DNA of 19,465 nucleotides from an uncultured Bacilli bacterium (GTDB lineage: Bacteria > Bacillota_I > Bacilli_A > RF39 > UBA660), in the NCBI GenBank assembly GCA_944351345.1, contig CALVPO010000014.1:1-19465 (forward strand), given 5' to 3'. A model generated the notes under the pieces. The model saw nothing but the letters and a program-made list of their open reading frames with translations. It ran no database searches and was not told the DNA's origin. The position numbers and the translations under genes were made by a program. Of this stretch, positions 6,442 to 14,221 are shown in pieces. The stretch's first letter is position 1. Each line of letters opens with the position of its first letter.

Positions 6442-8879
6442 AGAAAAGTATATGTTATGTTTTTTATATGTTAGTTGCTTTGCTATCTTTTTGTTGTAAT
6501 ACTGTTTATGTATCAGCGAATGATCATAGTATTATTTATGATATTGAAAAATTAAATTTTAAAACAAATGAAATTACTATAAAGGGATTTTCTTTTATTG
6601 ATCATTATGACAATTATGGTGGAGTTAGTGGTTATAAAAATTTAACTACTTGGATAATTGTATCTAAAGCTAGTAGAGCTGAGAATGCTCTTGATAGAGA
6701 TCATTTTGTGAAAAAAGTTGATCCTAAGTCTAAAGATTTATATGTTACTAGATGTGTTGCTAGTGGATGTTCAAATACAGAGCGCCTGAGAAGAATTAAT
6801 AATAAAGTTGAAGAATACTATTGTAATAGAGACGGTAATAGTAGATGTTCATACCATGATGTTGGTTTTGAAGTTTCTTTAAAATATGAGGACATTTTTA
6901 AAGAAATTGGCGAAGCTAATAAATTGTATTTTTATATAAAAAGCGAAATAAAGTATAAAAATGGTGTTAAATATTCTGAAACTATTGGATTAGGGGTAAA
7001 TAAAAAAGCTTGTACAATTAATAGTGGATCAAATGCTTGTCGTACTAGGGGAACTAATATAATTCGAGGTAATGATTATACTTTTGAATTTGAAGGTATA
7101 AGTTCTACTGTTGCTGTTACTGCTTCTAGTGCTAGAATAATGAGAACGGGTTTACAACCATATGATCAGAATCATTTTGCTGTAACTAATGGATATCCTG
7201 TTGAAGGTTATGGTACTGATGGTGCAATAAAAAAATGTACTGATAATACTTCAAGTGGAAGTGATTGTGTTGAAGGTGATGAGCTTAATTTTTATAAATT
7301 AGGTGTTGATCATTCATATGGCTCTGGTAGTACTACTTATTGGCCGGGAAATAGAGCTAGTTATTATGCTCATGCTGCTTGGGTGCAAGTTGAAGGTGAA
7401 CTTGTATTGAAAAATTTTAAAGAAGATGATTCTAAGACAGGGTGTAATAAAATTCCTGCTTGGAGTACTGGTAGTAGTAATCCAACAGAAGTTGGATGTG
7501 GAAATACAGTAAATTATAAAACTTGTATTAATAAGGATAATATTTCTGGTACAATTTATTTTAGGTCATCTTTTGATAAAAAGAAAGGAAAAGTTAATTC
7601 TGATCAGTGTAGGAGTTTTGGTGGATATTGGGATCCTGAGGCTCAAGATGGTGCTGGACGTTGCTTTTTCCCAGTTAATTTTACCGCTTCACTTTCAATT
7701 TTAGAGGAAGGTACATATACTTTAGGTGGTGTTTCTCCTTCTTCAAATTTAAAAAATGGTCAGCCTTTTAATTTTTCATCATCATCATATACTAATTCTG
7801 TTTCTTGGATAAATAGAAAATGGGGTAATAATGCGTATGCATTTAATATTGCTGCAGCTAAGGATTATTCTTGTAAAAATGGTAGTTGCAAAGCTACTCC
7901 TTTATCCAACGTTTGGTATGGAACTGCTGATGATAATGGTAGAGGCGTGCAAGCTCGTAGAGCAATTTATTGTAGCCCTTATACAAATAGATGTGTTAAA
8001 TATAATACTCCAGCTTTAGCAGCTGCAGCTTATATAAATGATTATGTTGCTAGTCAAATTGTAGGCTATTCTAACAAAACTGGTATAATTAATAGTATTA
8101 ATTATACTTCTAGTGAATATACTAATCCATCGGCATTTCCAGGACAATGGACAGTGATGTCAATTAATGGTAATCCTAATCAAGTTTCTAATGTTTTAGA
8201 TAATAAAGGAAGGGCGCATACTGTATATAAAGTTAGTGCAAGTTATAACTATGGTTTAAAAGATGGTTATTTAAATATTAAAAATCGTAGTATTACTTAT
8301 AATAATAATGTAGGTACTTCAGCTGATTATGTAAATTTTGGAAAAAGGCTTTTTGTTCCGTTGAAATATAATCCTGGTCTTCCTTATATAATAAATTTAA
8401 ATGGGAGTCAGATTAGTTTTGTTGATGGAATTAATTGGAGTATAGCTGGTCAATGTAGTGTTGGCGTTATTGCTGGATTATATGATTGCCCTGATGGCGG
8501 CTGCGGTGGCGGCGGCGGTGGTGGGAATTGTGATCCCACTACTAATATCTGCGATGGACTAGTTCTTAATGTTGCATATAGACCTATATCTGTTAATGAA
8601 CCTTTTCCTGCAGGGGCACACACACCAATAAATTGGAGTAACTATATAAGTGCACATGGTCTTGATAGAATAAAAAAATCATATACTTATAAACCTGATT
8701 ATACTTATAATGGTACGTTAAATTTTAATTCTGATGGTAAATATGGAAATTGGAATAATATTGATCCTAGTGGTGCTAGTCGTTTTGTTACTAATGGCAA
8801 TGGTTTTAATGTAAATGCTAATGGTGATAATTACTGTGGATTAGGTTCATATAGCGATAGTTGTAATAAGGTAGGGTGA
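6438..8879 (+). CDS. Large cysteine-rich secreted protein of the pilus operon (putative adhesin or tip protein)
   Basis: An 813-residue exported protein. The signal peptide MKKSICYVFYMLVALLSF ends near VSA before NDHS. The mature part has about 24 cysteines spread over its whole length, many as near pairs (RCVASGC, YCNRDGNSRC, ACTINSGSNAC, CSPYTNRC), plus many Asn, Ser, Tyr and Gly residues, as in disulfide-stabilised surface proteins. A glycine bridge (CGGGGGGGNC, about residues 688-697) separates an N-terminal region of about 690 residues from a C-terminal module starting near YRPISVNEPFP and ending in two more cysteines. There is no C-terminal membrane helix and no LPXTG signal, so it must be held by a partner or released. 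The start overlaps the previous stop, and 6 bases separate its stop from the next start. I do not recognise a named family; adhesin or pilus-tip function is inferred from context. Confidence 0.8.
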   Translation: MKKSICYVFYMLVALLSFCCNTVYVSANDHSIIYDIEKLNFKTNEITIKGFSFIDHYDNYGGVSGYKNLTTWIIVSKASRAENALDRDHFVKKVDPKSKDLYVTRCVASGCSNTERLRRINNKVEEYYCNRDGNSRCSYHDVGFEVSLKYEDIFKEIGEANKLYFYIKSEIKYKNGVKYSETIGLGVNKKACTINSGSNACRTRGTNIIRGNDYTFEFEGISSTVAVTASSARIMRTGLQPYDQNHFAVTNGYPVEGYGTDGAIKKCTDNTSSGSDCVEGDELNFYKLGVDHSYGSGSTTYWPGNRASYYAHAAWVQVEGELVLKNFKEDDSKTGCNKIPAWSTGSSNPTEVGCGNTVNYKTCINKDNISGTIYFRSSFDKKKGKVNSDQCRSFGGYWDPEAQDGAGRCFFPVNFTASLSILEEGTYTLGGVSPSSNLKNGQPFNFSSSSYTNSVSWINRKWGNNAYAFNIAAAKDYSCKNGSCKATPLSNVWYGTADDNGRGVQARRAIYCSPYTNRCVKYNTPALAAAAYINDYVASQIVGYSNKTGIINSINYTSSEYTNPSAFPGQWTVMSINGNPNQVSNVLDNKGRAHTVYKVSASYNYGLKDGYLNIKNRSITYNNNVGTSADYVNFGKRLFVPLKYNPGLPYIINLNGSQISFVDGINWSIAGQCSVGVIAGLYDCPDGGCGGGGGGGNCDPTTNICDGLVLNVAYRPISVNEPFPAGAHTPINWSNYISAHGLDRIKKSYTYKPDYTYNGTLNFNSDGKYGNWNNIDPSGASRFVTNGNGFNVNANGDNYCGLGSYSDSCNKVG

Positions 8880-8885
8880 ATAGAT

Positions 8886-9344
8886 TTGAAATATGCATAT
8901 GAAGGATTTTTTATGATTTTACTTGGGTTGGTTGGATTTGTTTTTATCTTTTTCCTTGTAAATATTACTTTGAATAATGAAAATGAATATTATGTTTTAA
9001 AGGAAGCTATGAAAGCAGCAATGTTGGAGTCTATTGATGTTACTTGTTATATGTTACCTGCTAATGGAAGTTTAGATAGTGGTGGCCGTCCATTTACTGG
9101 TAATGGTTGTGGCGGAGATGTTAAAATTTCTGAACAAAAGTTTGTTGAGAATTTTACTAGAAGATATGCTGCTAGTGTTAGTAGTGATACTTCTGAGTAT
9201 AATATTGAATTTTATGATATTATGGAAAAACCACCTAAGGCTACTGTTGTTATAGAAGGAAAAACTAGTACGTATTCTTTATTGGAGTATGATGAATTAG
9301 GAATAACTAATAATCTTACAGGTATACTTGAATTTGACGCTTGA
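8886..9344 (+). CDS. TadE-like pseudopilin / single-span membrane protein
   Basis: 152 residues: a short N-terminus, one hydrophobic helix at about 8-29 (MILLGLVGFVFIFFLVNITL), then an exported region with two cysteines (TCYML and GNGCGG). A hydrophobic N-terminal segment followed by a small extracellular domain is the layout of TadE/TadF minor pilins and pseudopilins, and its place in a Tad operon fits. It starts with TTG at 8886, supported by AGGGTGA (8873-8879), which overlaps the previous stop; the next ATG (8913) would cut into the helix. The hydrophobic core ends in FxxVNITLNNENEYY, after which the polypeptide becomes polar. No strong family match can be claimed from sequence alone. Confidence 0.65.
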   Translation: MKYAYEGFFMILLGLVGFVFIFFLVNITLNNENEYYVLKEAMKAAMLESIDVTCYMLPANGSLDSGGRPFTGNGCGGDVKISEQKFVENFTRRYAASVSSDTSEYNIEFYDIMEKPPKATVVIEGKTSTYSLLEYDELGITNNLTGILEFDA

Positions 9345-9397
9345 TAGTATGTTTTTTGATTATTTTAGTTATATAAAATAAAGAGGAGGAATGATTG

Positions 9398-10309
9398 ATG
9401 AAAGAGTCGATAAAGAAATTTGTTGGTAATAAAAATACTGTTACCATAATAGGGGTTATTTTGGCTGTTATAATTTTGTATTTTGGTTATAATATAAGGA
9501 TTAATCAAAAAGTAGCTTTAGTTAGAGTGCCATATGCTAATCAGACTATTCAACCTAAAACTGCTATTACAGCTGATATGATTTCTTATATGGAGGTTGC
9601 AGGTGAATTTATTGGGAATGCTAGTTATTATAGTTCTGAGGATGAGATAGTTGGAAAATATTCTAATTATAATACTATGATTGCTGAGGGAAGTTTGTTT
9701 TATACAGATTTATTAATAGATGAAGATGATTTACCTGATTCTGCATTTTTAGATATTCCTAATAATTATACTGTTATTAATTATGGGGTTAATATGGATA
9801 GTACTTATGCTAATAGTATGATGCCTAATGATTATATAAACATTTACTTTAAAGCTAATGATGATGATGGTTCTATAATGTTTGGTAAGTTTTTAAGTAA
9901 TATTAAAATATTGGATGTAAAAGATAGTAGCGGTCAACATGTATTTGAAAATACCGAAGAGGCTAGAACTCCTGCTTATATGTTATTTGCTCTTCCTGAA
10001 GATATGCATTTATTATTTAGGAAAGCTTTATATTTAGCTGGTCAGTATGGTGTACAGCTTATATTAGTACCAAATACTCAAGAACTTACTGATGAAGATG
10101 CTGAAATGGTTAGTAGTGAGGATATTCAATCATTTATAAATAGTAAGACTACTATGGTTTCTGTTGATGAAATATTAACTACTACTCAAAGTAAAGTTGA
10201 TGGTTCTGATAATAGTACTAATACTACTGATAATGATACAACAACAACAACAACAACTACTACTAATAATAATAATAATAATAATAATAATAGAAAAAAT
10301 AATGATTAA
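9398..10309 (+). CDS. cpaB: Tad pilus assembly protein CpaB/RcpC-like
   Basis: 303 residues. A membrane anchor (about 13-30) is followed by a SAF-type domain (about 40-105, ALVRVPYANQTIQPKTAITADMI then GKYSN and AEGSL) and an RcpC-like domain (about 120-225, including NMMPNDYINIYF-type and LFALPEDMHLLFRKALYLAG stretches). This is the usual CpaB order. In diderms CpaB works beside the secretin; in single-membrane bacteria it is thought to sit on the outer face of the membrane in the pilus basal complex. ATG 9398 is chosen over TTG 9395 because AGGAGG (9384-9389) is 8 bases upstream. The C-terminus (about 262-303) is low complexity, with nine threonines and nine asparagines in succession. A gap of 53 bases before it is the largest in the operon, with no convincing internal promoter. 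Confidence 0.85.
   Translation: MKESIKKFVGNKNTVTIIGVILAVIILYFGYNIRINQKVALVRVPYANQTIQPKTAITADMISYMEVAGEFIGNASYYSSEDEIVGKYSNYNTMIAEGSLFYTDLLIDEDDLPDSAFLDIPNNYTVINYGVNMDSTYANSMMPNDYINIYFKANDDDGSIMFGKFLSNIKILDVKDSSGQHVFENTEEARTPAYMLFALPEDMHLLFRKALYLAGQYGVQLILVPNTQELTDEDAEMVSSEDIQSFINSKTTMVSVDEILTTTQSKVDGSDNSTNTTDNDTTTTTTTTTNNNNNNNNNRKNND
10237..10291 (+). repeat. Trinucleotide microsatellite (ACA/ACT/AAT) in cpaB
   Basis: An uninterrupted run of ACA, then ACT, then AAT triplets encoding nine Thr and nine Asn near the end of CpaB. Such tracts change length by slippage in steps of three, which would alter the tail without breaking the frame. Confidence 0.9.
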
Positions 10310-10321
10310 AGGGGGGATTTT

Positions 10322-11809
10322 ATGAATGAATTTACTCAGGTAGATTTTGGACCTATTCAAGAATACTTGGACAATGATGATATTACTGATATATCTTATA
10401 GTAATGGTGGACAAGTTTGGTTAAAATCTTTATCTAAGGGTGTTTATAGAGTTGAAAATCCTGCTGTTAATAATGCTTTTATGGAGAAGATGGCTTTTCA
10501 ATGTGCTAATTCTATGGGGAAAGCCTTTAATATGGCTAATCCATTTCTAGATGCTGAGAGTGCTGAGTTACGTATGAACTTTGTTCATGATTCTATTGCT
10601 AGAAATGGAATAGCTGTACTTATTCGTAAGACACCTGCTAAGATTAGATTAGAGAAAGATAAGATTATTAAAGAAGATTATATAAGACTTGATATACATG
10701 ATTTTATATTAAAATGTGTTGAGGGACATTGTAATATACTTGTTAGTGGTGAGACTGGTAGTGGTAAGACTGAATTTGTTAAATATATGGCTGCTCATAC
10801 AAAAGAAGATGAAAAAATAATAACTATAGAAGATACTTTGGAATTGCACTTGGATAGAATATTTCCACATAGGGATATAGTTGCTATGAAGACTAATAAT
10901 ATAGCAAGTTATGCTGATGTTTTGGTTACTTGTATGAGGCAAAATCCTAGATGGATATTATTATCTGAGGTTAGATCTGCTGAGGCTGTTATGGCTGTTA
11001 GGGATAGTATATCTTCTGGACATAATATTTTGTCTACTATACATGCTGATAAGGCTGAGAGTATACCTAGTCGTCTTTATAGTTTGTTAGAGTCTAGTAT
11101 TGATATGGATCAGTTTTTAAGAAGTATTCATAGATATGTACAACTTGGTGTACATATTAAAGGTTATTATAGTGCTGAATTACAAAGATTTAAAAGGGAA
11201 GTTGCTGAAGTAGTAGAGTTTTATGTTACTGATGATAATGAACCTGGATATAAGATTTTGTATAAAAGGACTCCTGATGGTAATACTATTATTAATAATC
11301 CTACTAAGTATTTAATTAGTTATTTAGAGAGTCAAGGTGTTATAATGGAACCTGATATTCTTGTTAAAGAACAGTTTCATGAACCTACTACTAATGATGT
11401 TAATGTTAATAATGTTAGTTGTGCTAATGTTAATAGTAATGTAAGTGCTGGTGGTGTTAATAGAAATGTTAATACTTCTAATAATAATGTTACTAGTGGT
11501 ACAAGTAATGTAGTTGGTAGTCAGGTTAATAATACTACTAGTTCTATTAATGGTAGTGTTAGTAATTCTAATGTAGTTAATTCTAATAGTGTTTCAAATA
11601 ATAATGTTGTTAGGAATAATTTTAATAATAATGTTAACAATAGTATTTTAAATAATAGTGTTTCTCCTCTTAATAATAATATGGTTACATCTCAAGTAAA
11701 TAATATTTCTAATCAAGGAAATTTAAAAAATAATCAAAGTACACTTGTCAATCAATCTAATATGAGTTATAATGTTATTAGTAATAATAGTCAGGGTGGT
11801 AAAGTGTAG
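10322..11809 (+). CDS. cpaF: Tad secretion ATPase CpaF/TadA
   Basis: The hexameric cytoplasmic motor that powers pilus assembly. 495 residues. A short N-terminal domain (1-125) precedes the VirB11/GspE-type ATPase: Walker A GETGSGKT (143-150, Lys149), Asp box IEDTLEL with Glu170 and Asp171, Walker B WILLSEVR (211-218, catalytic Glu216), and the His box GHNILSTIHADKAESIPSR (233-251). All key residues are intact. The folded part ends near residue 355. The remaining 140 residues are low complexity, almost only Asn, Val and Ser with some Thr, Gly and Gln, which is not usual for the family. It lies 12 bases after cpaB, preceded by AAGGGGGG, and 8 bases before tadB. The paired poly-Asn-type tails on CpaB and CpaF are an odd shared trait. 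Confidence 0.95.
   Translation: MNEFTQVDFGPIQEYLDNDDITDISYSNGGQVWLKSLSKGVYRVENPAVNNAFMEKMAFQCANSMGKAFNMANPFLDAESAELRMNFVHDSIARNGIAVLIRKTPAKIRLEKDKIIKEDYIRLDIHDFILKCVEGHCNILVSGETGSGKTEFVKYMAAHTKEDEKIITIEDTLELHLDRIFPHRDIVAMKTNNIASYADVLVTCMRQNPRWILLSEVRSAEAVMAVRDSISSGHNILSTIHADKAESIPSRLYSLLESSIDMDQFLRSIHRYVQLGVHIKGYYSAELQRFKREVAEVVEFYVTDDNEPGYKILYKRTPDGNTIINNPTKYLISYLESQGVIMEPDILVKEQFHEPTTNDVNVNNVSCANVNSNVSAGGVNRNVNTSNNNVTSGTSNVVGSQVNNTTSSINGSVSNSNVVNSNSVSNNNVVRNNFNNNVNNSILNNSVSPLNNNMVTSQVNNISNQGNLKNNQSTLVNQSNMSYNVISNNSQGGKV
11387..11806 (+). repeat. Low-complexity Asn/Val/Ser-coding tract at the end of cpaF
   Basis: About 420 bases dominated by AAT, GTT and AGT triplets, encoding a disordered tail of Asn, Val and Ser after the ATPase domain. 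It is irregular, with no fixed repeat unit, and stays in frame to the TAG at 11807-11809. Confidence 0.8.
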
Positions 11810-11817
11810 GTGATTAT

Positions 11818-12714
11818 ATGTTAGAGATAATTTTAGTTGGTGTAATACTTTTATTTGTTGTTTCTTATAGATTTAGTACTGGTAATGGTATATATAAATT
11901 TATAAATGAATCATCTCATACTTTGTATGATAAATATGCTCCATATTCTTATAAAGAAATGAGAACTAAGATAAAAAGTTTAGGTATTGATTATACTCCT
12001 AGACAATATCTTACACAAATAATCTTAATAGGTGGCTTTGCTGCTGCTGTAGGATATTTATATTTTTATAGTTTGATAGTTGCTATTGTATATTTAATTA
12101 TTGCTATTGCTATGATTCCTTATTTGACTTATCTTAGATCAAAAAGACAATATAGTGAGTTTATATTTGAACAAATACAAGTATATGTTACTAATACTAT
12201 TATGGAGTTCTCTACTACTCAGGCTTTTATAAAATCTTTGGAAGGTGTTGTTAGTTCTGGAGTATTAGAAGATCCTGTATTATCTGATGTAAAAACCATG
12301 ATAGCTTTATCTTATGAAAAAGGAGATGTGTATGATTCAATTAATTATATGAATACTAAATATCCTTTCTTTATGGTAAAAAATATGCATCAATTATTTT
12401 TGCAAGTTACTAAAGAGGGTGCTAAAGATACACAGGAGACTTTTGATAATATGCTTACTGATATAGATGCTTTAGTAGAAGGCGTTTATAGAGATAGAAT
12501 GGATAGGGCTAATTTCCATAGACAATTTCTTGTTTTTGGTTTTGCCTTGTATGGTCTTGCTATTTTGATACAACTTTTGGTACAAATTGATACTTATATT
12601 TCTTTGCTTGATAATATATTTGTTTGTATTGCTTTACATCTTTTAGTTCTTATTAATACATATTTCTTACTTAAAGGTGAAAGATATTATAATGAAAATG
12701 TAGGAGCTGAGTAA
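11818..12714 (+). CDS. tadB: Tad inner-membrane platform protein TadB
   Basis: 298 residues with the T2SS-F (GspF) layout: an N-terminal membrane helix (about 2-17), a pair of helices around 63-107, a cytoplasmic helical domain (about 110-240) and two C-terminal helices (about 240-290). The cytoplasmic part contains the F-domain-like stretch EFIFEQIQVYVTNTIMEFSTTQAFIKSLEG and KEGAKDTQETFDNML. With TadC it forms the membrane platform driven by CpaF. Weak GGTGATT site at 11809-11815 overlaps the end of cpaF; the two genes are separated by eight bases and tadC follows after one. The protein is more divergent than textbook TadB, so the assignment relies partly on gene order. Confidence 0.8.
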   Translation: MLEIILVGVILLFVVSYRFSTGNGIYKFINESSHTLYDKYAPYSYKEMRTKIKSLGIDYTPRQYLTQIILIGGFAAAVGYLYFYSLIVAIVYLIIAIAMIPYLTYLRSKRQYSEFIFEQIQVYVTNTIMEFSTTQAFIKSLEGVVSSGVLEDPVLSDVKTMIALSYEKGDVYDSINYMNTKYPFFMVKNMHQLFLQVTKEGAKDTQETFDNMLTDIDALVEGVYRDRMDRANFHRQFLVFGFALYGLAILIQLLVQIDTYISLLDNIFVCIALHLLVLINTYFLLKGERYYNENVGAE

Positions 12715-12715
12715 T

Positions 12716-13519
12716 ATGGAAATATTTATAGTTGGTGCTATTATTATTTTTATACTTATTTATACTAATAGAATAAATACATCAAAATTTGTAAATGATA
12801 ATAAAGATATATTTGATGTATTTAAAGAGGGTGATTATGAGTTTTTGTTGTATGCAAAATATGGTGATAGGGTAGTTGATCCTGAGAGCGTATATATGAA
12901 AAGAATTAGAAATGCTGCTTTGGTTACAGTTTTGTTGATATTTGTATTTATTTCAAATTTAAACTTTGTTAACCTTATTATAGCTTTGATAATTGGTGTT
13001 GTTGTTTTTAAGATGGATTATATTTCTCTTAGAAATTATTATAAAAGACATTTAAATGAAGTTGATTCTTTGTTGCCTTATTATCTAAAAGGGTTAGAAG
13101 TTTTAATTCAACATTATACTGTTCCTGTTGCTTTAGCTAGAAGTATAGAGGATGCTCCGGAGGTTTTTAAACCTGGATTGAAGGAATTAGTTGCTAAGAT
13201 TGAAGCTGGTGATTCTAGTATTGATCCGTATGTTGAGTTTGCTAATAGATATCCTGTTAAAGATTCTATGAGAATGATGAGACTTTTATATAGATTAGGT
13301 CTTGGTGAGCAAGAAAAGAAACATAAGCAATTACTTTCTTTTAGTAAAAGTGTTTCTAATTTGCAAGAAAAATCTAGAGAAGAAAAATATAAGGCAAGAC
13401 TTTGGAAAATGGAAAATATGACTATGAAGATGCTATTTTGTACTGGCGGCTTTGGCTTATTACTAATGTTAGTTGCTATGATTATGATGTTAGTTAATTC
13501 TGCTGGAGGAGCTATTTAA
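12716..13519 (+). CDS. tadC: Tad inner-membrane platform protein TadC
   Basis: 267 residues, T2SS-F type. Membrane helices at about 3-17, 64-100 (two closely spaced) and 240-262 flank a cytoplasmic domain that contains LPYYLKGLEVLIQHYTVPVALARSIEDAP and MRMMRLLYRLGLGEQ, followed by a charged helical stretch (KSREEKYKARLWKMEN). This is the paralogue of TadB and completes the pilus platform. It starts one base after the tadB stop, with GGAGCTGAGT just upstream inside tadB, so translation is probably coupled. It ends before a 41-base gap that carries a near-perfect ribosome site for the pilin gene. Confidence 0.8.
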   Translation: MEIFIVGAIIIFILIYTNRINTSKFVNDNKDIFDVFKEGDYEFLLYAKYGDRVVDPESVYMKRIRNAALVTVLLIFVFISNLNFVNLIIALIIGVVVFKMDYISLRNYYKRHLNEVDSLLPYYLKGLEVLIQHYTVPVALARSIEDAPEVFKPGLKELVAKIEAGDSSIDPYVEFANRYPVKDSMRMMRLLYRLGLGEQEKKHKQLLSFSKSVSNLQEKSREEKYKARLWKMENMTMKMLFCTGGFGLLLMLVAMIMMLVNSAGGAI

Positions 13520-13543
13520 TATACATATTAAATATTGATTATT

Positions 13544-13555
13544 AAAGGAGGTGAT
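13544..13555 (+). promoter_or_regulatory. Near-perfect ribosome binding site of the pilin gene
   Basis: AAAGGAGGTGAT is fully complementary to the 16S rRNA tail over 12 bases and lies before the ATG at 13561 (TTG at 13555 and 13558 are too close). It is the strongest such site in the operon, fitting a pilin made in large amounts. Confidence 0.85.
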
Positions 13556-13560
13556 TGTTG

Positions 13561-13737
13561 ATGAAAGAGACTTCTGGTGAATTTTCAATGACAGTAGTTG
13601 TTATAATAGGTGCTATTTTGATTGTTGCTTTTTTAACTACTATGGTAGGACCAATGGGCAATTTTATTAAAGAAAAATGGGAAAGTATGGTTGATGAAGC
13701 TTATATTGTTTCTGAAGTTGTTATTAGTTTAGATTAA
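13561..13737 (+). CDS. Flp-like small pilin (likely major pilin)
   Basis: 58 residues, the size of a Flp-type class IVb pilin: a short polar leader MKETSG, a hydrophobic helix (about 8-31, EFSMTVVVIIGAILIVAFL), then a short helical tail (NFIKEKWESMVDEAYIVSEVVISLD). The likely cut is after Gly6, leaving Glu1-Phe2 at the mature end; the glutamate at +5 found in classical Flp pilins is not present. Start at ATG 13561 is set by the ribosome site AAAGGAGGTGAT. Placement after tadC matches pilin genes in other Tad operons, although here it comes after the machinery genes. No processing peptidase gene is present in the window. Role as the main pilin is inferred from size, strong ribosome site and position. 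Confidence 0.7.
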   Translation: MKETSGEFSMTVVVIIGAILIVAFLTTMVGPMGNFIKEKWESMVDEAYIVSEVVISLD

Positions 13738-13779
13738 TTTTTTATTGTGATATGTTTTTGAGATGGAAGGTGATTTTAT

Positions 13780-14199
13780 ATGAAAGAAAGCTTTGGGGCT
13801 GCGACAAATATTTATTTGTTTATGGTCTTCTTTATAATTTATGTATGTTTTTTTGCAATTGCACTTAATTTCGCTAAAACATATCGTGTAAAGAATTATG
13901 TTATTGATGTATTAGAGCAAGGACGGTATTCTGGAGGACCTGTTGCTAGAAATGCTTATGTAAGTAATCATTTAACTGAATATTTTAAGTCTGTTCCTTA
14001 TAGCGGATATGATGATTATGCTAGAAAGTATTGCCAAGGTAAAAGTAATTGCGAGACATATGGTGGTGCTGTTATATTGAAACCTAGCTCTACTGATAAT
14101 TATTATAGAGTTATAGTATTTTTTAAAATTGAATTTCCTTTTTTAAATATTGATCAATTTTATGTTCCTATTAGTGGAGAGACTATTACTGTTAATTAA
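13780..14199 (+). CDS. Second TadE/TadF-like pseudopilin
   Basis: 139 residues: the leader MKESFGAAT, one hydrophobic helix (about 10-33, NIYLFMVFFIIYVCFFAIAL), then an exported domain with NYVIDVLEQG (the usual post-helix region of TadE-like pilins), RNAYVSNHLTEYF, and a cysteine pair CQGKSNC. The C-terminal half contains strand-like VIVFFKIEFPFLN and FYVPISGETITV, a common ending in TadE-type proteins. MKESFGAAT parallels the MKETSGEFS start of the pilin 40 bases upstream, so both may be processed by the same peptidase after Gly6. GGAAGGTG at 13765-13772 precedes the ATG. Best taken as a minor pilin or pseudopilin. Confidence 0.7.
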   Translation: MKESFGAATNIYLFMVFFIIYVCFFAIALNFAKTYRVKNYVIDVLEQGRYSGGPVARNAYVSNHLTEYFKSVPYSGYDDYARKYCQGKSNCETYGGAVILKPSSTDNYYRVIVFFKIEFPFLNIDQFYVPISGETITVN

Positions 14200-14221
14200 T
14201 ATAGATATAGGAGGAAGTATT

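Noticed and set aside
7831..8019. Internal plus-strand frame inside the large secreted protein gene
   Set aside because: Out-of-frame shadow of the 813-residue gene, without a ribosome site or coding character.
10175..10414. Minus-strand frame with poly-Cys and poly-Ile
   Set aside because: It is the complement of the Thr/Asn triplet repeat in cpaB and the start of cpaF; no ribosome site.
11387..11806. Repeated AAT/GTT/AGT triplets resembling an array
   Set aside because: No constant repeat unit or spacer; it is low-complexity coding sequence, not a CRISPR array.
14150..14221. Longer start for the TadZ-like gene at 14150
   Set aside because: It overlaps the previous gene by 50 bases and lacks a ribosome site, while AGGAGG stands before 14222.
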